NCBI RefSeq assembly: GCF_004761865.1
Contig: NZ_SJDM01000005.1
Coordinates: forward strand, 143,501 to 207,500
Direction: 5' to 3'
Length of the DNA: 64,000 bases
Origin: Crenalkalicoccus roseus
GTDB lineage: Bacteria > Pseudomonadota > Alphaproteobacteria > Acetobacterales > Acetobacteraceae
Positions within the stretch are counted from its first letter, which is position 1, and each line of letters begins with the position of its first letter. The position numbers were made by a program, and so were the translations under genes. The notes below the pieces were generated by a model that made no database searches, had not been told where the DNA came from, and saw only the letters and a list, made by a program, of their open reading frames with translations. This document shows, piece after piece, positions 53,036 to 64,000 of this stretch.

Positions 53036-54178
53036 ATGAGCTATCGCCCCTACCAGCAGATCGCCCGCAGGAAGTCGCGCCAGATCCGGGTGGGAAAGGT
53101 GCCGGTCGGCGGCGGCGCGCCGATCCCGGTGCAGACCATGACCAACACCCCGACCGAGGACGTGCGGGCGACGGTCGAGCAGATCCGCCGCTGCGAGCTG
53201 GCCGGGGCCGACATCGTCCGCGTCTCCGTCCCGACGCCGGAGAGCACCGCGGCGCTGGCCGAGATCGTGCGCGAGGTGAACGTGCCGATCGTCGCCGACA
53301 TCCACTTCCACTACCGCCGCGCCATCGAGGCGGCGAAGGCCGGCGCCGCGTGCCTGCGCATCAACCCCGGCAACATCGGCTCGAAGGAGCGGGTGAAGGA
53401 GGTGGTGAAGGCGGCGCGGGACCACGGCTGCTCCATCCGCATCGGCGTCAACGCCGGCAGCCTGGAGAGGCACCTGCTCGAGAAGTACGGCGAGCCCAAT
53501 CCCGAGGCGCTGGTCGAGAGCGCGCTCTGGCACGCCGCGCACCTGCAGGAGGAGGATTTCCACGAGTTCAAGATCAGCGTGAAGGCCTCCGACGTGTTCC
53601 TGGCCGTCGCCGCCTACCAGCAGCTCGCCGAGGCCTGCGACCACCCGCTGCACATCGGCATCACCGAGGCGGGCGGGCGGCGCACCGGCACGGTGAAGAG
53701 CGCGATCGGCCTCGGCAACCTGCTCTGGGCCGGCATCGGCGACACGCTGCGCGTCTCCCTCTCCGCCGAGCCGGAGGAGGAGGTGCATGTCGGCTGGGAG
53801 ATCCTGAAGTCGCTCGGCCTCAGGCACCGGGGGGTGAAGATCATCTCCTGCCCCTCCTGCGCCCGGCAGGGCTTCGACGTCATCCGGACGGTGGCGGTGC
53901 TGGAGGAGCGGCTGGCGCATATCGAGACGCCGATCACCCTCTCCATCATCGGCTGCGTGGTGAACGGGCCGGGGGAGGCGCTGATGACCGACATCGGCCT
54001 GACCGGCGGCGGCGCCGGGCGGCACATGGTCTATGCCGCCGGCAAGACCGACCACACCATCGACGAGGCGGCGATGGTGGACCACCTGGTGGACCTGGTG
54101 GAGCGCAAGGCTGCCCAGATCCGGGCCGAGGAGGAGGCCGCCAGGGCCGCGGAGGCGGCGCCCCGGGCGGCGGAGTGA
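53036..54178 (+). CDS. ispG: 4-hydroxy-3-methylbut-2-enyl diphosphate synthase
   Basis: A 380-residue [4Fe-4S] enzyme of the non-mevalonate isoprenoid pathway. TIM barrel N-terminal domain with [13 protein letters not shown]; cluster ligands Cys272 and Cys275 ([12 protein letters not shown]) and Cys307 with Glu314 ([12 protein letters not shown]). The length agrees with the bacterial short form. It begins 83 bases after the previous gene, with a probable stem-loop in between. The final 15 residues are an acidic/Ala tail. Confidence 0.96.
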   Translation: MSYRPYQQIARRKSRQIRVGKVPVGGGAPIPVQTMTNTPTEDVRATVEQIRRCELAGADIVRVSVPTPESTAALAEIVREVNVPIVADIHFHYRRAIEAAKAGAACLRINPGNIGSKERVKEVVKAARDHGCSIRIGVNAGSLERHLLEKYGEPNPEALVESALWHAAHLQEEDFHEFKISVKASDVFLAVAAYQQLAEACDHPLHIGITEAGGRRTGTVKSAIGLGNLLWAGIGDTLRVSLSAEPEEEVHVGWEILKSLGLRHRGVKIISCPSCARQGFDVIRTVAVLEERLAHIETPITLSIIGCVVNGPGEALMTDIGLTGGGAGRHMVYAAGKTDHTIDEAAMVDHLVDLVERKAAQIRAEEEAARAAEAAPRAAE

Positions 54179-54194
54179 GGGCGGGGGCCGGGGC

Positions 54195-54368
54195 ATGTCC
54201 GGCCTTGGCTTCGCCGCGCTGCTGATCGGCCGGCTGCTGCCGCCCGACCGGCGGCGGATGGAGCGGGCGCTGGAGCGCCAGGACGCGACCCTGCTGCGCC
54301 TCGGCCTGGTCCTGGCGGTCGAGCTGGTGCTGTTCGCGGGGCTGACGCTCCTCGTGGTGCTGGGCTGA
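54195..54368 (+). CDS. Small single-span membrane protein
   Basis: A 57-residue protein of unknown function. It begins with an amphipathic segment ([21 protein letters not shown]) and ends in one membrane helix (about 33-56, [20 protein letters not shown]). The ATG at 54195 is 16 bases after ispG with GCGGGGGCCGGGGC before it, so it may be co-translated with ispG. It lies between ispG and hisS, where many relatives have no gene. A stem-loop follows. Confidence 0.55.
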   Translation: MSGLGFAALLIGRLLPPDRRRMERALERQDATLLRLGLVLAVELVLFAGLTLLVVLG

Positions 54369-54370
54369 GC

Positions 54371-54434
54371 GGGCAAGGGGGGCGCCGGGGCCGTGACCGG
54401 GCCGCCGCCGGGAATGCCGGCCTGCCCCTTGCCC
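54371..54434 (+). terminator. Long stem-loop before hisS
   Basis: GGGCAAGGGG (54371-54380) pairs with CCCCTTGCCC (54425-54434) and GC-rich inner repeats lie between. It starts 2 bases after the stop of the small membrane protein. No T-run; likely to mark the end of the ispG transcript or a processing site. Confidence 0.4.
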
Positions 54435-54466
54435 CCCGGCCCCCGCCCCGCTACCGCCAGGGGGCC

Positions 54467-55720
54467 ATGGCCCAGACCCCCCTGCAGCCCGCGCGCGGCA
54501 CCAGAGACCTGATCGGAGAGGAGTTCCGCCGCCATCAGCGCGTGGTGGACACCGCGCGCCGCGTCGCCACCCTCTACGGCTTCGAGGAATGGGCGACCCC
54601 GGTGTTCGAGGACACGCGCGTCTTCGCCCGCGGCCTCGGCGACACTTCCGACGTGGTGATGAAGGAGATGTACACCTTCCCCGACCGCGGCGGGGAGAGC
54701 CTGACGCTCCGCCCGGAGATGACGGCGGGGGTGTGCCGCGCCCTGGTCTCCAACGGCCTCACCCAGTCCGGCCTGCCGCGCAAGGTGTTCTACGCCGGGC
54801 CGATGTTCCGCTACGAGCGGCCGCAGAAGGGGCGCTACCGGCAGTTCCACCAGATCGGCATCGAGGTGCTGGGCGCGGCCGAGCCGCTGGCCGATGCCGA
54901 GGTGATCGCCTGCGGCTGGCACATCCAGCAGGAGCTCGGCATCGCCGAGGGCACGGTGCTCGAGATCAACACGCTCGGCGACGCCGAGAGCCGCGCCGCC
55001 TATCGTGCCGCCCTCGTCGCCTACTTCGCCGCGCACCGGGACCGCCTCTCCGAGGACAGCCGGCTGCGGCTGGAGCGCAACCCGCTGCGCATCCTCGACA
55101 GCAAGGACCCCGGCGACCGCGCGCTGGTGGCGGAGGCGCCGACCATCCACGCCTACCTGACGGCGCCGGCCGCCGCCTTCCACGCCGGGGTGAAGCGCTA
55201 CCTGGAGCGGTTCGGCGTGCCGTTCCGGGACAATCCGCGCATCGTGCGCGGCCTCGACTACTACAATCACACCGCCTTCGAATTCGTCACCGACCGGCTC
55301 GGCGCGCAGGGGACGGTGATGGCGGGCGGTCGCTACGACGGGCTGGTGGAGGAGATGGGCGGCCCGCCCACCCCCTCGGTCGGCTGGGCCGCGGGGGTGG
55401 AGCGCCTGGCGCTGCTGCTGGAGGAGGCCGGGCTGACGCCGCCCGCGCCGCGCCCCGTCGCGGTGGTGCCGGTGGGCGAGGCGGCGGAGGGGCCGGCGCT
55501 CGACCTGCTGCAGGCGCTGCGCCGCGCCGGGGTGGTGGCGGAGATCGCCTACCGCGGCAACCTGAAGCGCCGGCTGGAGCGCGCCAACCGCCAGCACGCC
55601 CGCGCCGCGGTGATCCTCGGCGAGGAGGAGATCGCGCGGGGCGTCGCCCAGCTCCGCGACCTCGATTCCGGGACGCAGGAGACGGTGGCGATCGGCGAGA
55701 TCCCCCGGCGGCTGGCATGA
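54467..55720 (+). CDS. hisS: Histidyl-tRNA synthetase
   Basis: A 417-residue class II aminoacyl-tRNA synthetase. N-terminal [11 protein letters not shown], motif 2 region [19 protein letters not shown], the HisA-type motif [12 protein letters not shown] and motif 3 [14 protein letters not shown], then a C-terminal anticodon-binding domain from about 325 ([14 protein letters not shown]). All regions needed for activity are present. It overlaps prfA by 4 bases. Confidence 0.97.
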   Translation: MAQTPLQPARGTRDLIGEEFRRHQRVVDTARRVATLYGFEEWATPVFEDTRVFARGLGDTSDVVMKEMYTFPDRGGESLTLRPEMTAGVCRALVSNGLTQSGLPRKVFYAGPMFRYERPQKGRYRQFHQIGIEVLGAAEPLADAEVIACGWHIQQELGIAEGTVLEINTLGDAESRAAYRAALVAYFAAHRDRLSEDSRLRLERNPLRILDSKDPGDRALVAEAPTIHAYLTAPAAAFHAGVKRYLERFGVPFRDNPRIVRGLDYYNHTAFEFVTDRLGAQGTVMAGGRYDGLVEEMGGPPTPSVGWAAGVERLALLLEEAGLTPPAPRPVAVVPVGEAAEGPALDLLQALRRAGVVAEIAYRGNLKRRLERANRQHARAAVILGEEEIARGVAQLRDLDSGTQETVAIGEIPRRLA

Positions 55721-56778
55721 GCGGGCGCATCGCCGAACGGCTGGACCGCGTGGTGGCGCGGGCGGAGGAGCTGCGGCACCTGCTCGCCACCGCCGAGGGC
55801 GCGCAGTTCGGGGCGCTCTCCAAGGAGCTCGCCGAGCTGGAGCCGCTGGTCGAGAAGGTCGCCGCGCTGCGCGCCGCCGAGCGGGCCCGCGACGAGGCGG
55901 AGGCCATGCTCGCCGATCCGGAGCTGAAGGAGCTGGCGGAGGCGGAGTACCTGGCGCAGAAGGAGCGGGTACCGGCGCTCGAGCGCGAGATCCGGCTGAT
56001 GCTGCTGCCGAAGGACGCCGCCGACGAGCGCAGCGCCATCCTGGAGATCCGCCCCGCCGCCGGCGGCGACGAGGCGGCGCTGTTCGCCGCCGAGCTGTTC
56101 CGCGCCTACCAGCGCTACGCCGAGGGCCGCGGCTGGCGCTTCGAGGTGCTGGACTACGACGAGAGCGACCTCGGCGGGGTGAAGGGCGCGGTGGCGGAGA
56201 TCCACGGCAGGGGCGTCTTCGCGCGGCTGAAGTACGAATCCGGCGTCCATCGCGTGCAGCGGGTGCCGGCCACCGAGACCCAGGGCCGCATCCACACCTC
56301 CACCGTCACCGTCGCCGTGCTGCCCGAGGCGGAGGAGGTGGACGTGCAGATCAGCGAGGGCGACCTGCGCGTGGACACCTACCGCGCCTCCGGCGCCGGC
56401 GGGCAGCACGTGAACAAGACCGACAGCGCGGTGCGCATCACCCACCTCCCGACCGGCATCGTGGTGGCGATGCAGGAGGAGAAGTCGCAGCACAAGAACC
56501 GCGCCAAGGCGATGCGGGTGCTGCGCGCCCGCCTGTTCGAGGCCGAGCGCGCCCGCGCCGCCGCCGCCCGCGCCGCCGACCGCAAGGGCCAGATCGGCAC
56601 CGGCGACCGTTCGGAGCGCATCCGCACCTACAACTTCCCGCAGGGGCGCGTGACCGACCACCGCATCGGCCTGACCCTGCACAAGATCGACCGCGTCATG
56701 CTCGGCGAGTTCGACGAGCTGATCGACGCGCTGATCGCCGAGGACCAGGCGGCGCGCCTGGCCGCCGAGGCGGAATGA
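55717..56778 (+). CDS. prfA: Peptide chain release factor 1
   Basis: A 353-residue class I release factor recognising UAA and UAG. Codon-recognition tripeptide PAT at 184-186 ([13 protein letters not shown]) and the catalytic GGQ at 228-230 ([12 protein letters not shown]). The GGQ glutamine is the substrate of the methyltransferase PrmC encoded immediately downstream (ATGA overlap), a very common pairing. Confidence 0.98.
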   Translation: MSGRIAERLDRVVARAEELRHLLATAEGAQFGALSKELAELEPLVEKVAALRAAERARDEAEAMLADPELKELAEAEYLAQKERVPALEREIRLMLLPKDAADERSAILEIRPAAGGDEAALFAAELFRAYQRYAEGRGWRFEVLDYDESDLGGVKGAVAEIHGRGVFARLKYESGVHRVQRVPATETQGRIHTSTVTVAVLPEAEEVDVQISEGDLRVDTYRASGAGGQHVNKTDSAVRITHLPTGIVVAMQEEKSQHKNRAKAMRVLRARLFEAERARAAAARAADRKGQIGTGDRSERIRTYNFPQGRVTDHRIGLTLHKIDRVMLGEFDELIDALIAEDQAARLAAEAE

Positions 56779-57650
56779 CCCCCACGGTGGGGGCCGCCCT
56801 CTGCGAGGCCGGACAGCGCCTGCGCGCCGCCGCCATCGAGAACCCCCGCTTCGAGGCGCGGCTGCTGCTCGCCCACGCCATGGGCTGCCGCCCCGAGGAC
56901 CTGCTGCGCGAGCCGCACGCCCCGGTCCCGCCCGGCGCGGCGGCGCGCTTCGCCGCCCTGCTGCGCCGGCGGCTCGACCGTGAACCCTTCGCCCACCTGA
57001 CCGGCGAGCGCGAATTCTGGTCGCTCCCCTTCGCGGTCTCGCCGGCGACGCTGATCCCCCGCCCGGACTCCGAGACGCTGATCGAGGCGGCGCTGGACGC
57101 CTTTCCGGACCGCGACCGGGTGCGCCGCATCCTCGATCTCGGCACCGGGACCGGCTGCCTGCTGCTCGCGGCGCTGCATGAGTTCCCGCGGGCTGGCGGG
57201 TTCGGCACCGACCGGGTGCCGGCGGCGGCGGCGCTCGCCCGGGCCAATGCCCGGCGCCTCGGCCTTGGGGAGCGGGCGCGCTTCCTCGTCGCCGACTGGG
57301 CGGCCCCCCTCGCCGGGCGGTTCGACCTGGTGCTGAGCAACCCGCCCTACATCGCCTCCGGCGCCCTGGCCGGGCTGATGCCGGAGGTGGCGCGGCACGA
57401 GCCCGCCGCGGCGCTGGACGGGGGGGAGGACGGGCTCGCGGCCTACCGCGCCCTGGTGGCGGCCCTGCCCGGACTGCTCGCCCCCAAGGGGCGGGCGGTG
57501 CTGGAACTGGGACAGGGGCAGCGTGCGGCGGTGGAGGCGCTGGCGCGCGGCGCCGGGCTGCGGCCGCTCGGCTGCCGGCGCGACCTCGGCGGGGTGGAGC
57601 GCGCCCTGGTGCTGGAAGGGGCGGGGCCCCTGCCGGACGATACGCGATGA
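56775..57650 (+). CDS. prmC: Release factor glutamine methyltransferase
   Basis: A 291-residue SAM-dependent methyltransferase that methylates the GGQ glutamine of release factors. N-terminal helical domain to about 80, SAM motif [14 protein letters not shown] (121-134), and the substrate motif NPPY at 189-192. Translationally coupled to prfA. Confidence 0.96.
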   Translation: MTPTVGAALCEAGQRLRAAAIENPRFEARLLLAHAMGCRPEDLLREPHAPVPPGAAARFAALLRRRLDREPFAHLTGEREFWSLPFAVSPATLIPRPDSETLIEAALDAFPDRDRVRRILDLGTGTGCLLLAALHEFPRAGGFGTDRVPAAAALARANARRLGLGERARFLVADWAAPLAGRFDLVLSNPPYIASGALAGLMPEVARHEPAAALDGGEDGLAAYRALVAALPGLLAPKGRAVLELGQGQRAAVEALARGAGLRPLGCRRDLGGVERALVLEGAGPLPDDTR

Positions 57651-57658
57651 AAAACCGT

Positions 57659-57687
57659 TTGGCGGCCCGGCTTCCTGGCGCTAGCTT
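57659..57687 (+). promoter_or_regulatory. Candidate promoter of the DUF4167 gene
   Basis: TTGGCG (57659-57664), 17 bases, and TAGCTT (57682-57687). It lies in the 229-base gap after prmC; the rest of the gap (57688-57879) holds no gene or clear structure beyond scattered GC-rich inverted repeats. Confidence 0.35.
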
Positions 57688-57879
57688 GGGTCACCGAGGC
57701 AGGGTGCGGCTGTCCGGGCCAGACCGGCGCCGCCCCGAAGGTGCCTCTTCGGCGGGCCGGCCGCGGCATGGCCGCCCCGCCTTGCAGGCTGGACATGATC
57801 GGGAGCCGTTGCCGCGCGTGGCCGGAAACCTCCGGCGCGCCCGGCCCGGCCTAGCTGCGAGACGGCAGACACGACACCA

Positions 57880-58317
57880 ATGAACATGAAACGCATGCGC
57901 GGCCGTGGCCATCGTCATGGCGGTGGGGGTGGCGGACAGCAATTCCGCCATGGCGGCCACCAGCCGATGAGCCGCAACCACGTCTTCGATTCCAACGGGC
58001 CGGACATGCGGCTCCGTGGCACGGCGCAGCAGCTCTTCGAGAAGTATCTCCAGCTCGGCCGGGACGCGACCGGCGTCGGCGACCGCGTCATGGCGGAGAG
58101 CTACTTCCAGCACGCGGAGCACTACTTCCGCATCCTCAACGCCATGAACCAGCAGCAGCAGCAGCACCAGCACCGCCGCCACCAGCAGGCCATGGCGGAG
58201 GCCGAGGCGGGCGACGGCTCGGGCGAGCAGCCCGAGGTCAACGGCCACGCCAACGGCCACGCGCTGGAGCCGGGCCAGGAGGGCGAGGCGCCGCCCGAGG
58301 CGCGCGAGCAGGCCTGA
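57880..58317 (+). CDS. DUF4167 domain-containing (RNA-binding-like) protein
   Basis: A 145-residue protein: a basic Gly/His-rich N-terminus (MKRMRGRGHRHGG), the DUF4167 core (about 33-90; FDSNGPDMRLRGTAQQLFEKYLQL ending FQHAEHYFRILN), a Gln/His stretch, and an acidic tail. DUF4167 proteins are conserved in alphaproteobacteria beside prfA/prmC and clpB and are thought to bind nucleic acids. This copy is shorter than most Rhizobiales members. The gene before is prmC; clpB is separated here by thiC and a MOSC gene. Confidence 0.9.
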   Translation: MNMKRMRGRGHRHGGGGGGQQFRHGGHQPMSRNHVFDSNGPDMRLRGTAQQLFEKYLQLGRDATGVGDRVMAESYFQHAEHYFRILNAMNQQQQQHQHRRHQQAMAEAEAGDGSGEQPEVNGHANGHALEPGQEGEAPPEAREQA

Positions 58318-58339
58318 CCGCGCCGCGGCCGCGTCAGGG

Positions 58340-58369
58340 TTGACAGCGGCGCCGCGCCGGCCGGACACT
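58340..58369 (+). promoter_or_regulatory. thiC: Candidate thiC promoter
   Basis: A perfect -35 box TTGACA (58340-58345) with GACACT (58364-58369) at 18 bases as a weak -10. It would start the transcript just before the TPP riboswitch. Confidence 0.5.
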
Positions 58370-60362
<1,993 letters not shown>

Positions 60363-60372
60363 GGAGGCCTTG

Positions 60373-60480
60373 GAGCAGATCCCGTTCGGGCGGCACCGCC
60401 CGAACGGGCGAAGAGGCCCGCACGCTCAGCGAGCCAGGGCGGTTTCCGCAACCCAGGGCGAGCGGCAAGCGCCCTAGCCC
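60373..60480. repeat. Dispersed palindromic intergenic repeat, copy 2
   Basis: Begins GAGCAGATC, then CCCGTTCGGGCGG-CA-CCGCCCGAACGGG, a perfect 13-bp inverted repeat (60381-60408), then GAAGAGGCCCGC and the end GCCCTAGCCC identical to copy 1. It lies between thiC and the MOSC gene. The TAG stop of the MOSC gene (60474-60476) is part of the repeat end. The hairpin may also terminate thiC. Confidence 0.65.
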
Positions 60481-61244
60481 AGCAGGTCGCCCTCCAGCGG
60501 CTCCAGCGCGTCGCCGACGGCGACGCGGCCGCCCTCCACCACCTCGGCATAGACGCCGAGATCGGCATGGCCGAAATGCCGGCGCAGCCAGCGCGGCGGA
60601 TCGGCGTCCCGCTCCGCCGTCTCGGGATTCACCTCGGTGGCGGCGCAGCGGACGATGCGCCTGAACACGCGCAGCCGTGCCCCGCCGAGCTGGATCTCCT
60701 TCCCGAGCAGGTCGAACTCCGCCCAGGGGCGCCCGCCCGAGACGTAGATGTTGGCGCGGAAGCGCAGCGGATCGAGGCGCCGCCCCGCCGCCGCCTCCAG
60801 CGCGTGCAGGCTGGCAAGGCCGATGATGGAGACGCATTTCGCCGCGACATCGGTGAAATTGTGCCCCGGTGCCTCCACGAAGCGCGGCTGGCCTCGCGCC
60901 TCCCTGCCGAGGAAGCCGGCGAGGAAGGCGGCGATCAGCGCCCGCCCCTCCTCGGTGCGGGTGTCGGCCATGAGCGGCGGCCCCTCGGGGGGGCGGATGG
61001 CGAGGAGGCCGGTGCGCGGGTCGAAGGCGGAGTGCAGCAGTGCCAGCCGCGCATTCGCCATCAGGCAGCCGAAATGCCGCTTCTGCAGCCAGGCGGGCGC
61101 GGCCGGGTCGAAGGGGGCGTCGCCCTGGGCGAGGGCGAAGCGGCGGTCGTGGGGCAGGCACTGGCCCGGGGTGAGCTCCACCTGCTCCAGCGCCTCCGCC
61201 GTGAGCCCCTTCACCGGGTAGCGGTAGATGTGCTCGACACGCAT
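60474..61244 (-). CDS. MOSC domain-containing protein
   Basis: A 256-residue protein: N-terminal MOSC_N beta-barrel (about 1-110; [18 protein letters not shown]) and a MOSC domain with the conserved Cys200 ([16 protein letters not shown]). Relatives bind molybdenum cofactor or are part of the mARC/YcbX amidoxime-reducing group, where the Cys holds the metal. A ferredoxin domain, present in YcbX, is missing. The start ATG at 61244 is preceded by GGGAGGGAA. Confidence 0.88.
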   Translation of the reverse strand: MRVEHIYRYPVKGLTAEALEQVELTPGQCLPHDRRFALAQGDAPFDPAAPAWLQKRHFGCLMANARLALLHSAFDPRTGLLAIRPPEGPPLMADTRTEEGRALIAAFLAGFLGREARGQPRFVEAPGHNFTDVAAKCVSIIGLASLHALEAAAGRRLDPLRFRANIYVSGGRPWAEFDLLGKEIQLGGARLRVFRRIVRCAATEVNPETAERDADPPRWLRRHFGHADLGVYAEVVEGGRVAVGDALEPLEGDLLG

Positions 61245-61267
61245 GGGCAATATTCCCTCCCGCCGGC

Positions 61268-61297
61268 CTTGACCCGCCGCAAGGCGAGTTACCACAT
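61268..61297 (+). promoter_or_regulatory. clpB: Candidate clpB promoter region
   Basis: CTTGAC (61268-61273) and CCACAT (61292-61297), 18 bases apart, weakly resemble the heat-shock sigma32 pattern expected for clpB. The region from 61245 to 61408 holds no gene. Match is poor, so this is only a suggestion. Confidence 0.25.
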
Positions 61298-61408
61298 CCG
61301 CGACGAACTTGGTGCCGCCGTCGCCTCTTGAGGGGCGGAGGTGCCGGTCGCCGAGGAGTCTGATGGCCGGCCGGGGCCGCATCCGGTCCGGCCGCGGAGG
61401 AGGGACGA

Positions 61409-64000
<2,592 letters not shown>

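Overview
The window reads as one contiguous chromosomal segment of a very GC-rich alphaproteobacterium, most likely a Rhodospirillales/Acetobacteraceae member (Roseomonas-like). Grounds: extreme G+C in third codon positions, an aminotransferase-hom-glpX-recJ block, a lysC ... ispG-hisS-prfA-prmC-DUF4167 ... clpB block with a nearby ubiG, DUF1178 and comF/grx genes, a class I PHA synthase, a short (type 2) ArgC, a Bug/TctC periplasmic binding protein, and many small proline/alanine-rich lipoproteins. Genus assignment is inference. I see no rRNA, tRNA, CRISPR, phage or insertion sequence. About 59 protein genes are supported, nearly all on tight spacing with ATGA or TGATG overlaps.

Layout. 0-4 kb: truncated NAD(P)-binding protein and an IlvD/Edd sugar-acid-type dehydratase (minus), an FkbM methyltransferase, and a TctC solute-binding protein. 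4-9.3 kb: rplM-rpsI with a clear promoter and terminator, then argC, a gamma carbonic anhydrase, an acyl-CoA ligase and a PanE-like reductase. 9.4-13.4 kb: two tandem paralogous lipoproteins, phaC, and a Pro-rich lipoprotein. 13.4-20 kb: PLP aminotransferase, hom, glpX, recJ and a tartrate/D-malate-type dehydrogenase. 20-25 kb: a small gene with a Fur-like box over its promoter, an Asp/Glu racemase-type protein, an unknown protein, gltA, an amino-acid-type ABC binding protein and a GTG-started small protein. 25-31 kb: a flavin monooxygenase, cinA, a calcineurin-type phosphatase, photolyase and a FAS1 protein.

31-41 kb is the most distinctive section. It holds all four parts of the ligase-associated DNA damage response module (PdeM nuclease and Lhr-type helicase on minus; MBL-fold exonuclease and ATP-dependent DNA ligase on plus), split by two sensor histidine kinases, with a 16-bp palindrome in the divergent control region. 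Downstream lie a 33-residue putative secreted peptide and a 768-residue membrane protein I cannot assign.

43.6-64 kb is mostly housekeeping: map, radC, a trypsin-like protease, a four-domain rhodanese, comF, grxC, DUF1178, ubiG, lysC, a nitronate monooxygenase/FabK-like enzyme, ispG, a tiny membrane protein, hisS, prfA, prmC, a DUF4167 protein, thiC under a TPP riboswitch, a MOSC protein and clpB, which ends exactly at the window edge. A palindromic intergenic repeat recurs at 41.0, 49.7 and 60.4 kb; at each place the TAG stop codon of a minus-strand gene lies at its edge.
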